The notes under the pieces were generated by a model, which made no database searches, was not told where the DNA came from, and saw only the letters and a program-made list of their open reading frames with translations. The translations under genes and the position numbers were made by a program. Shown one piece after another: positions 1-9,758 of a stretch of 64,000 nucleotides of DNA. The stretch comes from JAENVU01 sp963756815. GTDB taxonomy: Bacteria; Actinomycetota; Acidimicrobiia; IMCC26256; JAENVU01. Positions within the stretch are counted from its first letter, which is position 1, and every line of letters starts with the position of its first letter. The DNA lies in assembly GCA_963756815.1 (NCBI GenBank), contig CAVWPR010000038.1, forward strand, positions 1-64,000. Reading direction: 5' to 3'.

Positions 1-530
1 AACTCCCTCGAAGGGCTCACGTGGGCCGACACGTACTCCGTGGAGGACCACGAGTCCGAGATCGACATCCTGCGGACGATCGTGCGCGCCTTCGACCGTC
101 ACGCGACCGAGATCGGCCTCGCCACCGCGCCCGACCCGTACCGCACCGTGATACGTCGCTGATCCAGCGCGAGGCCGGCGTCGACGAGGACCGTCCGCTG
201 ATCGCGGCCCGTGATCGAGAACCGGCTGCAGGCCGACATGCCTCTGCAGATCGATGCCACGGTGGTCTACGCCCCGGTGGGGGGACCGCCGCGTCCACCG
301 ACGCCGACTTCGCTCGCCAGTCGCCGTACAACACCTACCGTGTGCGGGTCTGCCGCCCACGCCGATCGCCACCGTCTCGAGCGCGTCGCTGCAGGCCGCG
401 CTGCATCCCCCTCGGCGCCCTACCTCTACTACGTGCTCACCGACACGAACGGGAGTACGCGTTCGCGGTCACATACGCCGAGCACCAGGCGAACGTCGCC
501 GACGCGCGCCGTCGGGGTGTGATCCCGTGA
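1..530 (+). CDS. mltG: Endolytic murein transglycosylase MltG, 3' part, frame-disrupted
   Basis: C-terminal part of an MltG (YceG-like) membrane-bound lytic transglycosylase, which cuts nascent peptidoglycan glycan strands; the 5' end lies outside the window. Family motifs appear in order but in different frames: SLIQREAGVDE (near 156), IENRLQADMPLQIDATVVY (near 214), SPYNTY (near 325), GLPPTPIATVSS (near 350), YLYYVLTDTNG (near 422) and YAFAVTYAEHQANV (near 455). The Glu in QREAG corresponds to the catalytic residue. At least six single-base shifts fall in about 350 bases, the densest in the window with the DUF222 gene. The stop overlaps the aroE GTG start, an ordinary mltG-aroE order in actinobacteria. 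It may be a sequence-quality problem or a real pseudogene. Confidence 0.8.
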   Translation, partial: LPRRAHVGRHVLRGGPRVRDRHPADDRARLRPSRDRDRPRHRARPVPHRDTSLIQREAGVDEDRPLIAARDREPAAGRHASADRCHGGLRPGGGTAASTDADFARQSPYNTYRVRVCRPRRSPPSRARRCRPRCIPLGALPLLRAHRHEREYAFAVTYAEHQANVADARRRGVIP

Positions 531-1345
531 TCTCCGGGGGGACACGGCTGGCGGCGGTCATCGGCTCACCCGTGCGCCACTCGCGATCGCCGGCGATCCA
601 CAACGCGGCCTTCGCGGCGACCGGGCTCGACTGGGTGTACGTGGCACTCGAGGTCGCGCCCGGCTCGGGCGCCGACGCCGTGCGCGCGGTCTCGACCCTC
701 GGCCTCGGCGGCCTCAGTGTCACGATGCCGCACAAGACCGACGCGGCGCGGGCCTGCGACGCGCTGACCCCGGCCGCGGCGGCCCTCGCGTCGGTGAACA
801 CGGTCGTCCCGCGCGCCGACGGCACGCTCCTCGGTGACTCGACGGACGGCGAGGGCTTCCTCCGCTCGCTCGCCGACGCCGGGCTCGACCCTGCGGGTCG
901 CACGGTCGTCGTCCTCGGCGCCGGCGGCGCGTCCCGAGCGGTCGCCGCCGCGCTCGTCGACCGGGGCGCGCGGGTACAGGTCGCGGCCCGGCGCCGGGAG
1001 GCGAGCGAGGCGCTCGCCGCCGCGGTCCCGGGCGTGACCGCGGCCGCCTGGCCGGGGCCGGATCCGGTCGCGGCCGACATGGTGGTGAACGCGACGCCGA
1101 TCGGGATGGGGGAGGACCCCGCCCTGCCGGTCGAGCCCGTGCCCGACCAGTGGGTCGTCGACCTCGTCTACCACCCGCTCGAGACACCGCTGCTCCGTCG
1201 TGCGCGTGCCGTCGGCGCGGCGACGGTGGACGGTCTGGGGATGCTCGTCCATCAGGCCGCCCTCGCGTTCGAGCAGTGGACCGGCGTGCCCGCCCCGCTC
1301 GACGCCATGCGGGCGGCCGCAGCCGGCGTCGCCCGGGACCGGTGA
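527..1345 (+). CDS. aroE: Shikimate dehydrogenase AroE
   Basis: Intact 272-residue NADP-dependent shikimate dehydrogenase, reducing 3-dehydroshikimate to shikimate in chorismate synthesis. The N-terminal shikimate site reads AVIGSPVRHSRSPAIHN, then SVTMPHKTDAA with the catalytic Lys, and STDGEGF with the substrate Asp. The Rossmann motif VVLGAGGASRAVAAAL is near residue 127, followed by NATPIGMG and the C-terminal GMLVHQAALAFEQWTG. The GTG start overlaps the mltG stop (GTGA), implying translational coupling. An upstream in-frame extension exists but covers mltG coding sequence, so I rejected it. Other shikimate-pathway genes are 46 kb downstream. No frame disruption seen. Confidence 0.95.
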   Translation: MISGGTRLAAVIGSPVRHSRSPAIHNAAFAATGLDWVYVALEVAPGSGADAVRAVSTLGLGGLSVTMPHKTDAARACDALTPAAAALASVNTVVPRADGTLLGDSTDGEGFLRSLADAGLDPAGRTVVVLGAGGASRAVAAALVDRGARVQVAARRREASEALAAAVPGVTAAAWPGPDPVAADMVVNATPIGMGEDPALPVEPVPDQWVVDLVYHPLETPLLRRARAVGAATVDGLGMLVHQAALAFEQWTGVPAPLDAMRAAAAGVARDR

Positions 1346-1362
1346 CGCTCTGATCGCGGACT

Positions 1363-1404
1363 TTCGTGCGACTCGGGGTGGCCCAGCCCCACACGTCGCA
1401 CGAA
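1363..1404 (+). terminator. Strong hairpin between aroE and the DUF4388 gene
   Basis: Perfect 10-bp inverted repeat, TTCGTGCGAC (1363-1372) and GTCGCACGAA (1395-1404), with an inner GGGG/CCCC pair (1375-1378, 1387-1390). It begins 17 bases after the aroE stop. There is no T tract, so it may be a GC-type terminator, an RNA-stability stem or a protein-binding palindrome. It may separate mltG-aroE from the pilus operon. Confidence 0.5.
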
Positions 1405-1509
1405 CGTCCGTATGGGCGAACGCGGCGACCGCTCGGGGGCCGGGGTTTGCCTCTCAACCGCGCCCCGGACCGTGCCGACAGATACGGGACCGTCCTGGAG
1501 GCCGATTCG

Positions 1510-2465
1510 TTGCTGTCGGGCACTTTCGAGCACTTCCCGCTCGCCGAGGTCCTCGGCCTGATCGAGCGCGCCGCGGCGAGTGGCGCGCTGGTCGTGCGCG
1601 CGCGCGAGATCGACGGCACGCTCTACTTCGTCGACGGCGCTCCCTGCGCCGGCGAGATCGGTGACCTGTCCGGACCGGTGGAGGGGCGCCCGGCGCTGGA
1701 GATCCGGCTGCTCGAGGTGATCGTGCCGCTGCTGCGGACGCGTGGTGCCGACTTCGAGTTCCGCGCCGACGTGACCCCGCCCTGGCCGGCACCGCTGTCG
1801 GTCCCGGTCGCCACCGTGTTCGAGCCCTCGCAGCGGATCGCCCGCGAGTGGTCGGCGATCATGACCGCGATCGAGAGCTTCGAGTCGGTCCTGGAGCGCA
1901 CCGGCGAGATCACGACCGATGCGATCACCCTCACCCGGCTCGGCTTCCGTGTCCTCGAGCAGGTCGACGGGCAGGCGTCGATCCGCGAGCTGGCCCGGCG
2001 GGCGGGGGTGAGCCTCGTGGCGGTCGCGCCGGAGGTGCGGGCCCTCGTGCTGGCAGGTGCGGTTCGGGTCGTCGTCGGCGCCGAGCGTGCCCTCGCGACC
2101 GCCCGCCGACGCGGAGCGCGATCGACGGCCACTGGAGGCGGCGCTCGACGTCACCGAGTCGTTCGCCGCCACGCCGTCCGACACCGCGCCGCCCGACACC
2201 GTGCCGCCCGACCTCGTGCCGCACGCGCAGGTCATGGCGATGCCGATCGCCGACGTCGAGGTCGAGCGGATGGCGCCGGCGGCCGATCCCGACGACCTGG
2301 CACGCGAGCGCGCATCGCTCGCGGCCAAGGCCGGGCTCAGCGGGCCCGGTCCGGTCCCGGAGCATGTCGTCGCGCCCGCCCCGGAGGCGGTCGAGCCCGA
2401 GCGCGGAGATCGTCGTGGATCGGAGCGAATTGCTCCGAATGTTCGCGAGTTTGAAGGACGACTGA
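1510..2465 (+). CDS. DUF4388 domain protein at the head of the pilus operon
   Basis: The N-terminal ~100 residues match DUF4388 (PatA-type N-terminal domain): LSGTFEHFPLAEVLGLIERA, then GALVVRAREIDGTLYFVDG. A winged-helix-like stretch follows (TRLGFRVLEQVDGQASIREL near residue 145). The C-terminus is low-complexity, rich in Pro, Asp and Glu, ending LLRMFASLKDD. I chose the TTG at 1510 because GGAGG sits 8 bases upstream; a GTG-type start at 1366 lacks this. Two +1 shifts (near 2100 and 2405) must be repaired; the second is an extra G before GAGATC. It lies directly upstream of pilB, so a role in pilus regulation or localisation is likely but not shown. Confidence 0.7.
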
Positions 2466-2550
2466 CCTATGGAGCGGTGATTCGACCGGGTCGATAGCCA
2501 CAACGAATCGGGTGCGGGGGCACGTGCCCGTGTACGGCGGAGGAGGCGGA

Positions 2551-4230
2551 GTGTCACACGGTGCCCAGCTCGGCACATTGCTCTTGAACGAAGGCCTGAT
2601 CACCCAGGCCGACCTCGACGCGGCCCTGGGGATCCAGGCCGCGAACGGCAAGCCGCTCGGTCGGATCCTGATCGAGCAGGGCCGCATCTCCGAGCGCGAC
2701 CTGGTACGCACGCTCGCCAACCAGGTCGGGCTCGGGTTCGTCGACCTCGACGACATCCTCATCGACACCGCGGTGACGATGCTGGTGCCGGAGTCGCTGG
2801 TGCGGCGCTACCAGGCGATCCCGATCCACTACGACGAGCAGGGTCGCCTCGTGGTGACGATGGCCGACCCGTCGAACATCTTCGCCGCCGACGACATCCG
2901 CGCCATGACCGGCGCCGAGGTGGTCACCGTCGTCTCCCCGCCGAGCCAGGTGCAGGCGCTGATCGAGCGGGTCCACCGCCTCGACGGCGAGGTGGACTCG
3001 ATGGCCCAGGAGGCCGCGACCGAGTTCGGCGAGCTCGACGACACGACGCGGATCGACGAGCTCATCGAGGACGCGCCGATCGTGAAGTTCGTCAACCTGA
3101 CGATCAGCCAGGCGGTCACCGACCGCGCCTCCGACATCCACGTCGAGCCGACCGAGCACGACATGCGCATCCGCTACCGCGTCGACGGTGTGCTCCACGA
3201 GGTGATGCACGCGCCGAAGCAGATCCAGGCCGGTGTCATCTCCCGTCTGAAGGTCATGGCCGAGATCAACATCGCCGAGCGACGCGTCCCCCAGGACGGC
3301 CGCATCTCGGTGAAGGTCAACGGCAAGTCGGTCGACCTCCGGGTCGCGACCCTGCCCACGGTGTACGGCGAGAAGGTCGTGATGCGGATCCTGGACAAGG
3401 GCCAGGCGCTGCTGACCCTCGACGACCAGGGCTTCCTGCCCGACGTGCAGTCGCGGTACGAGGCGTCCTACCGCAAGCCCTACGGCACGATCATGGTCAC
3501 CGGTCCGACGGGGTCGGGGAAGTCGACGACGCTCTACGCCACCCTCAACATCCTGAACGACGTGGACCGCAACATCATCACCGTCGAGGACCCGGTCGAG
3601 TACCGGCTGCCGGGGATCAACCAGATGCAGATCAACGGCAAGGCCGGGCTGAGCTTCGCGGCGGCGCTGCGGTCGATCCTGCGCGCCGACCCCGACATCG
3701 TGCTCGTCGGTGAGATCCGCGACAAGGAGACCGCGACGATCGCGATCGAGGCCGCCCTCACCGGTCACCTCGTGCTCACCACCCTGCACACGAACGACGC
3801 CGCGTCGACCCCGCTGCGGCTCGTCGAGATGGGCGTCGAGCCCTTCCTCGTCACGAGCGCCCTCGACTGCGTGCTCGCGCAGCGGCTCGCCCGCCGGCTG
3901 TGCTCGCAGTGCGCGGAGCCCTACCAGCCGTCGGAGGCCGAGCTCGTCGAGGCGGGGTGGCCCATGGACTCCACCCCGGAGTGGCCGACGCTGCACCGGG
4001 CGGTCGGCTGCCCCCAATGCGCACGTACCGGGTACAAGGGGAGATTCGCCCTGCACGAGGTGCTCTCGGTCACCGAGGACATCGAACGGCTCATCATCGA
4101 GCGCAAATCGACCGAAGACGTGAAGAAGATGGCGGTCATGCAGGGCATGGTCCCGTTGCGAGGCGACGGGTTCCGGAAGGTGGCCGCGGGATTGACGAGC
4201 CTGGAAGAGGTCTTCCGGGTGGTGGCGTAG
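2551..4230 (+). CDS. pilB: Type IV pilus extension ATPase PilB (GspE family)
   Basis: 559-residue hexameric ATPase powering pilin polymerisation at the cytoplasmic face. An MshEN/GspE-N domain covers residues 5-150. The ATPase core has Walker A GPTGSGKST at about residue 318, the Asp box VEDPVEYRLPGINQMQ, Walker B ADPDIVLVGEIRD near 379, and the His box TGHLVLTTLHTNDA. A zinc-binding insert shows CSQC at 451 and CPQC at 488. GTG 2551 is preferred over GTG 2512 because GGAGGAGG lies 4-7 bases before it and homologues start near SHGAQLGTLLLNEG. Intact. pilT follows 20 bases later. Confidence 0.93.
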   Translation: MSHGAQLGTLLLNEGLITQADLDAALGIQAANGKPLGRILIEQGRISERDLVRTLANQVGLGFVDLDDILIDTAVTMLVPESLVRRYQAIPIHYDEQGRLVVTMADPSNIFAADDIRAMTGAEVVTVVSPPSQVQALIERVHRLDGEVDSMAQEAATEFGELDDTTRIDELIEDAPIVKFVNLTISQAVTDRASDIHVEPTEHDMRIRYRVDGVLHEVMHAPKQIQAGVISRLKVMAEINIAERRVPQDGRISVKVNGKSVDLRVATLPTVYGEKVVMRILDKGQALLTLDDQGFLPDVQSRYEASYRKPYGTIMVTGPTGSGKSTTLYATLNILNDVDRNIITVEDPVEYRLPGINQMQINGKAGLSFAAALRSILRADPDIVLVGEIRDKETATIAIEAALTGHLVLTTLHTNDAASTPLRLVEMGVEPFLVTSALDCVLAQRLARRLCSQCAEPYQPSEAELVEAGWPMDSTPEWPTLHRAVGCPQCARTGYKGRFALHEVLSVTEDIERLIIERKSTEDVKKMAVMQGMVPLRGDGFRKVAAGLTSLEEVFRVVA

Positions 4231-4250
4231 TGCAGGAGGGGAACGAAGCG

Positions 4251-5320
4251 ATGGGCATCGAGGATCTGCTGCGACGGACGGTCGAGATGGGGTCGTCCGA
4301 CCTCCACCTGAAGGCGGGCCGCGCGCCGACGGTGCGCGTCGACGGGACGCTCGAGGCGCTGGCCGAGCCGGCGCTGTCGGCTGCGGACGCGGAGGCGATC
4401 GCGAACGAGCTGATGCCGGAATGGCGCCGGGAGGCGTTCTCGACCGCGCGGTGAGCTCGACTTCGCGATCGAGATGACCGACATCGGACGCTTCCGCGTG
4501 AACGTCTACCGCGAGCAGGGGAACGTCGCGCTCGCCATCCGGTACGTGGTGCCGCAGGTGCCGACGATCGCCGGAGCTCGGGCTGCCGCCGATCGTGACC
4601 CGCCTCGCCGACGAGCACGACGGCCTCGTGCTCGTCACCGGCTCCACCGGATCGGGCAAGAGCACGACCCTCGCGTCGATGATCTCGCACATCAACCGGA
4701 CGCGCGATGCGCACGTGGTGACCATCGAGGACCCCGTCGAGTACCGCCACATCGAGCGGCGCTGCCTCATCAGTCAGCGGGAGGTCGGCCAGGACACCGA
4801 GAGCTTCCGCACCGCGCTCAAGATGGTGCTGCGCCAGGACCCCGACGTGATCCTGATCGGCGAGATGCGTGACGCGGAGACGGTGTGGGCGGCGATCGCC
4901 GCGGCCGAGACCGGCCACCTGGTGTTCGCGACGCTGCACACGACGACCGCGACCGAGGCGGTGAACCGGATCCTCGACTTCTTCCCGGCGAACCAGCACG
5001 GGCAGGTCCGCAGCTCGCTCGCCGGCTCGCTGCGCGGCGTGGTCGCGCAGCGCCTGGTGACCCGCGCCGATCTCGTCGGTCGGGTGCCGATCGTGGAGAC
5101 GCTCGTCGCGACCGGCCGGGTGTTCGACCGGATCATCGACCCGGAGCGCACCCACGAGCTCGAGGACGTGATCCGCGAGGGCAGCTTCTACGGCATGCAG
5201 CTGTTCGACCAGCACGCGCTCGAGCTGTACCGGGCGGGGATCATCAGCCGGCAGGTCGCGCTCTCCGCCGCCACGCGTCCCCACGACCTCTCGCTCCTCA
5301 TGGACCGCAGCGCCGCCTGA
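4251..5320 (+). CDS. pilT: Type IV pilus retraction ATPase PilT (first copy), two frameshifts
   Basis: Retraction motor that depolymerises the pilus. Restored order: MGIEDLLRRTVEMGSSDLHL (N-terminal PAS-like domain), FRVNVYREQGNVALAIR, Walker A TGSTGSGKSTTLAS, IEDPVEYRH, Walker B DPDVILIGEMRDAET, then TGHLVFATLHTTTATEAVNR. ATG 4251 has GGAGGGG 10 bases upstream. Two extra G residues break the frame: near 4454 (GCGCGGTGAGCTC) and near 4575 (GCCGGAGCTCGGG). Removing either restores canonical PilT sequence, so sequence error is more likely than inactivation. A second PilT is encoded at 9759. Convergent with the sensor gene ending at 5345. Confidence 0.87.
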
Positions 5321-5344
5321 CCGGCAGGGCCGGCGCCGCCGGGC

Positions 5345-6442
5345 TCAGCGGGTGGACGCGACCCGTGGCGGCCTCGGCGGTGACGGCCCCCGTTCGATCC
5401 GGCGCGCCACGGTCACGATGGCGGCCAGCGTGGCGTCCGGATACCGGATCGCCGCGTGGTGGGCCACGTACGCGCTGGTCTCGTCGCGGCAGACGTCGCT
5501 GCTGTAGTCGAGCTCGCCCGACCGCAGACGGGCGGTCGACCGGGACTGCACCGCGTCGGCGAGCGCCGCGTAGCCGGGGGTCATCGCGAGGAGGCGGTCG
5601 TCGCCGTCGTGGACCGCCAGCGACTCGCTCGACGCGGCGACGGCTCGGGCCGCGTCGACCGCGCCGGTGCCGTCGAGCTCGGCCTGCAGCTCGGCGACGA
5701 CACGGGCGAGCGTGCCACGCGCGAGCTGGTCGTGGCGCGCGCCGACGATGACGTCGCTCGCCAGCGAGGCCAGGCGGTACGCCGCGTCGGCGTCCTCGGC
5801 GGTGAAGGGCTGCTCCGGACGCTCGCGGATGATGGCGATGCCGCCGATCGCGACCCCGTCGTGGAGCATCGGCGCCACGATCATCCCGAAGATGCACACG
5901 TCGTCGAACTGCTGGTGGAACTCGCGGGGGAGCCACTCGCGGAACAGCTCCTGGGGCACGTGCGGGACGAAGAGCTGGTTGCCCTCGAACACCGTCCGCA
6001 TGACGGGCCCTTCGTCCGGCTCCCGCATGCGCATCGTCGCGGCGATGGCGCCGGCGAGGATCGGGAGGCGCTGGGAGTCCGGCTCGAAGCACGACGCGGC
6101 CTCGACGCGGTCACGTGCCTCGTCGAGCACCGCGACCACGCACAGGTCACCGGTCGTCTCGGCGATGCGGCGGCTGAGGTGCACGACGGCCTGACCGACG
6201 TCGAGCATCGGCCCGTCGGCCATCTTCGTCAGCTCCGACTCCAGGTCGTCGCCGCCGTGGGGGCGGGCGTCGAAGCTCGGGGTGCCGAGCGCCCGTCGCT
6301 GCGCCCGGAGTCGCTCGATCGCCGCGTCCGAGACCTCGTAGCGCGAGCCGATCCGGACCGCGACCAGGTCGCCGCTGCGCACCCACCGGTACGCGGTCTG
6401 GTAGTGGACGCCGAGGCGTCGCGCGGCTTCCTTGAGGTTCAT
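5345..6442 (-). CDS. HTH-GAF-PAS one-component sensor, copy 1
   Basis: 365 residues, intact. Residues 1-48 form a BldC/excisionase-type winged helix (MNLKEAARRLGVHYQTAYRW, SGDLVAVRIGSRYEV). Residues about 75-235 look like a GAF domain (GDLCVVAVLDEARDRVE, IFGMIVAPMLHDGVAIGG, FTAEDADAAYRLASLASDVI). Residues about 260-345 resemble a degenerate PAS fold ending TLAAIVTVARRIE. No membrane segment, so a cytosolic ligand-responsive regulator is likely. The downstream-located paralogue at 6522-7731 shares the same domain order and a nearly identical HTH. Sitting between pilT and pilB2 suggests control of pilus genes, which is inference. Confidence 0.72.
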   Translation of the reverse strand: MNLKEAARRLGVHYQTAYRWVRSGDLVAVRIGSRYEVSDAAIERLRAQRRALGTPSFDARPHGGDDLESELTKMADGPMLDVGQAVVHLSRRIAETTGDLCVVAVLDEARDRVEAASCFEPDSQRLPILAGAIAATMRMREPDEGPVMRTVFEGNQLFVPHVPQELFREWLPREFHQQFDDVCIFGMIVAPMLHDGVAIGGIAIIRERPEQPFTAEDADAAYRLASLASDVIVGARHDQLARGTLARVVAELQAELDGTGAVDAARAVAASSESLAVHDGDDRLLAMTPGYAALADAVQSRSTARLRSGELDYSSDVCRDETSAYVAHHAAIRYPDATLAAIVTVARRIERGPSPPRPPRVASTR

Positions 6443-6492
6443 CGACGGGGTCCGGGCCGACGGCGTTGTGGTTCGACCCCGCCGACGCTAGC

Positions 6493-6513
6493 GGGCCCGG
6501 ATGGCTCGGGCCC
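6493..6513 (-). terminator. GC hairpin after sensor copy 2
   Basis: Seven-base perfect stem GGGCCCG (6493-6499) and CGGGCCC (6507-6513) with a 7-base loop, starting 9 bases past the stop of the second sensor gene and before the first sensor's start. No T tract on the transcribed side. It may be a terminator or attenuator between the tandem sensors. Confidence 0.4.
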
Positions 6514-6521
6514 GGTGACGG

Positions 6522-7731
6522 TCAGCCGGCACCGATGAGGTCCTTGATCCGTCTCGTCACCCGGACCGGGCGCCCGACGGAGATGATGCAGGCCAGGGTC
6601 GAGTCGAGGCGGCGGACCGCGACGCGGTGCATCGCGAAGTCGAGCATCGTGCCGTCGGACCGCCGGCGGTTGGCGTGGAAGTCGTGGTAGTCGAGCTCAC
6701 CGCTCGCGAGCCGGGCGAAGTTCTCGCGTTCGGTCTCGATGTCGCTCGGGTCGACCACGTCCGCGAAGGTCCGGCCGACGAGCGTGCCGGTGTCGTACCC
6801 GGCGGTCTTCTCCACGGACGTGCTGGCGCCGATGATGCGGCCGTCGACGTCGTACACCACCACGGCCGCGTTGCGGTCCGCGTCGCCCTCGAGCAGCTCG
6901 GCCACCGTCGCGGGGTCGAACTCGGCATCGAGCGGCTGGCCCGTGAGCCAGGTCCGGAAGCGCTCGTGCCAGCCGTTCGCGAGCGGTCCACGCGTGCGTC
7001 GATCTCCTCGGCGGCGAGGACCAGGGTGCTGACGCGCTCGGCGAAGTGGACGACGAACCGCTCGTCCTCCTCGGTGTAGGGACGTGCGGGTGTGTCGCGG
7101 GTGAACATCACCATGCCGCGCAGGCCACCACGCACACGGACCGGTGCGGCGACGATGCCGACGACGGGATGGTCGTCGAGGTACTGGCGCAGCTCCGGGC
7201 GGATGCCGGCCCGCAACCGGTCCTGCGGGACGTGCGGGATCCGGACGACCTCGCCGCGCAGCATCACCGGTGCCAGCAGCGCGCCGACACGCGGCGGCTT
7301 GGGACCGGTCACGCTGAGTGCCGAGGCCACGAAGGCGGCGCGGTCGGCGTGGAGGTGGTCGATCGCGGCCCGGTCGATCGTGCCGTCCGGGTGGGTGACC
7401 ACGACGAGGCACAGGTCACCGAGCACCTCACGCCCTCTGCGGGCGGTGTACGTGGGTGAGCGCGGGCACGCTCAGCAGGGGCTCCCCGGCCATCGCCTCG
7501 AGGTCCAGCAGCAGCTCGTCGGGATCGTCGGATCGCCGGCGCGGGCGCGTCGCGCTGGGGCTCGGCCTGGCGCAGGACCGACTGGCGCGTCGCCAGGAAG
7601 CCGTGGATCGCGGCGTCGGACACCTCGTAGCGCGCACCGACCCGGACGGCCGCGAGGTCGCCCGAACGCACCCACCGGTACGCGGTCTGATAGTGCACGC
7701 CGAGACGAGCCGCGGCCTGCTTCAGGTTCAC
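6522..7731 (-). CDS. HTH-GAF-PAS one-component sensor, copy 2, frame-disrupted
   Basis: Paralogue of the 5345-6442 gene. The GTG start at 7731 leads MNLKQAAARLGVHYQTAYRW, then a linker. The GAF domain is read in another frame (MLGDLCLVVVTHPDGTIDRA, RGGLRGMVMFTRDTPARPYT, EEDERFVVHFAERVSTLVLA). A clear PAS domain ends the protein (RNAAVVVYDVDGRIIGAST, GTLVGRTFADVVDPSDIE, ELDYHDFHANRRRSDGTM). At least three shifts (about 7570, 7430 and 6985) interrupt it. The PAS domain here is better conserved than in copy 1, so the two may sense different signals. Whether the breaks are real is uncertain. Confidence 0.65.
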
Positions 7732-7819
7732 GGGCGGCGTCCTCCCCAGCGAGCCGACCTTCGGCGCAGGCTATGCACGTTGCGTCTGCTCCCCGTGACG
7801 TTGTGAGAAGGAATGAAAA

Positions 7820-9521
7820 TCAGCTGAGGACCCGGATGAGCTCGTCCGGTCCGAAGAGTCCGTCGCGCACCCGGCGGGCGCCGGCGACCTGCAGCGTGCG
7901 CATCCCGGCCTCGACCGCGGCCCGCTGGATCTCGGGCCCCGAGGCGCGACGGGCGATGAGGGCGCGGATCTCGTCCTCCAGGATCATCACCTCGTAGATC
8001 GCGAGCCGGCCGCGGTAGCCGGTCTTGGCGCAGGCCGAGCAGCCCACCGGACGGCCCACCTCGGTGATCGGGTCCTCACCCGGGATCGTGAGGACCTCGA
8101 GCTCGTCCGGGTGCGGCGGGCTCGTCGTGCGGCAGTGCTCACAGAGCCGGCGGGCGAGTCGCTGACCGACCACGCAGCGCAGCGACGACGTCACGAGGTA
8201 CGGCTCGATGCCCATCTCGACGAGACGCACCGGGACGGTCGCCGCGCTCAGCGTGTGGATGGTGCTGAGCACGAGGTGGCCGGTGAGCGCGGCCTCGGCC
8301 GCGATCGAGCGCGGTCTCGCTGTCGCGCACCTCGCCGATGAGGATCACGTCCGGGTCGGCACGCAGGATCGCGCGCAGGGCGCCCGCGAAGCCGACCCCA
8401 CCGCGCCGGCCCACCTGGACCTGCTTGATCCCGTCGAGGTGGTACTCGATCGGGTCCTCGACGCTCACGATCGCGCGGCCCGGGTCGTTCAGCTCGCGCA
8501 GCGTCGCGTAGAGCGTCGACGTCTTCCCCGACCCGGTCGGCCCGGCGGAGATGATCGCGCCCTGCGAGGTGCGGAACGACGCCTGATACCGCGCCAGCTC
8601 GTCGGCCTCGAAGCCGAGCGCCCCGAGGTCGAAGATGCCGTGGGTCTTGTCGAGGAGCCGCAGCACCACCGCCTCGCCGGTCGACGTCGGCAGCGTGGTG
8701 AGACGCACGTCGACGTGACGGTCCCGACCGTGCACCGAGAAGCGGCCGTCCTGGGGCGTCCGGCTGTTGGAGATGTCACAGCCGCCCATGACCTTGAGCC
8801 GGCTCACGACGGGGCGCAGCACGTTCTTCGGGGTCGACGAGGCGTCGTGGAGCACGCCGTCGACGCGGAAGCGGATGCGCACGCGGTCGCCGGCGGGCTC
8901 GATGTGGATGTCGGACGCGCGTTCGTCGGTGGCCTGTCCGATCATCGCGTCGACGAGCCGGATGATCGGCGCGTCCTCGGCATCGGAGACGAGGAGGTGC
9001 GTGGGCTCCTCGTCCTCGAGGTCCGAGGCGTCGTCGATCCGGCTCTCCATGCTCGGACGGGTCCAGATGCGGTTCGCGGCTTCGAGCAGCTGACCCGGGT
9101 CGGCGACGATCGGGATCACCTGGCAACGCGTGATCACCTGGAGGTCGTCGAGCGCGAAGACGTCGGTCGGGTCGGCGACGGCGATACGCAGCACGCCGTC
9201 CTCCTCGTCGATCGGGATCGCGCGGTAGCGGCGCGCGATCTCCTCCGGGATGCGTTGGGCGACGATCTCGTCGATCGGCGTGACGTCCAGGTTCACGAAC
9301 GGCATCCCGAGGCGCTCGGCGAGGATCTCCGCCGCGTCGACGGAGGTGATGAACTCCAGGTCGATCAGGATCTCGCCGAGGCGGCCGCCGGTGCGGCGCT
9401 GCACGTCGAGCGCCTCCGCGAGCTGCTGATCGGTGATCATCCCGTGCTCGACGAAGAGATCGCCGATGCGTCGGCGGATGGGCGCGGACCGGGCGTCGAC
9501 GTCGACGTATTCGGGGATCAT
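7820..9521 (-). CDS. Second PilB/GspE-family ATPase, one frameshift
   Basis: Second extension-type ATPase, divergent from pilT2. MshEN N-domain (IGDLFVEHGMITDQQLAEAL) at residues 15-155, Walker A AGPTGSGKTSTLYATL near residue 320, VEDPIEYHLDGIKQVQ, Walker B ADPDVILIGEVRDSETA. The frame breaks near 8307 through an extra G in GCGCTCGATCGCG. It resumes as LSTIHTLSAATVPVRLVEMG with zinc motifs CEHC and CSAC. In the His-box region the sequence reads LSTIHT rather than LTTLHT of pilB1. It may power a distinct pilus or secretion subassembly, or act as an alternative motor. Start ATG 9521 chosen; a repeat copy lies about 90 bases upstream. Confidence 0.85.
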
Positions 9522-9610
9522 CTGCCCTGCATCGACGTCGACACCCCAGGGATTGAGGGGTTCTCGGGCGTCGCGCCGGCACTCCAGGTCGTCTCCCGTG
9601 ATCGGCAGCC

Positions 9611-9675
9611 CTCGAGCCGGAGCGAGGAACGAGCGGAGGCGAGCAGCTCCGGGAGCGTCCCGAGGCTTCCCGACG
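9611..9675 (+). repeat. Dispersed intergenic repeat, copy 1
   Basis: Best-preserved member of a five-copy family, containing CTCGAGCCGGAGCGAGGAAC at 9611-9630, then AGCGGAGGCGAGCAGCTCC and GGGAGCGTCC. It lies in the divergent promoter region between pilB2 and pilT2. Related copies are at 34611, 35926, 41041 and 44033. Confidence 0.6.
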
Positions 9676-9713
9676 TGAGCCGCCCGAGCGGAGGAGCCAT
9701 CAGGTCGCTTCAA

Positions 9714-9744
9714 GTCGGGCGCCCGCGCGGCCGATACGCCCGAC
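9714..9744 (+). promoter_or_regulatory. Hairpin touching the pilT2 ribosome-binding site
   Basis: Perfect 8-bp inverted repeat GTCGGGCG (9714-9721) and CGCCCGAC (9737-9744). The Shine-Dalgarno sequence AAGGAGG occupies 9745-9751, directly abutting the 3' arm, with ATG at 9759. A stem here could influence ribosome access or mRNA stability. Confidence 0.35.
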
Positions 9745-9758
9745 AAGGAGGCACGAAG

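Noticed and set aside
254..526. N-terminal extension of AroE back to 254
   Set aside because: This region is mltG coding sequence in another frame; the GTG at 527 gives the normal AroE N-terminus.
4440..4600. Programmed ribosomal frameshifting in pilT and other genes
   Set aside because: No slippery heptamer or downstream pseudoknot is apparent, and the same type of break occurs in many unrelated genes, so errors are simpler.
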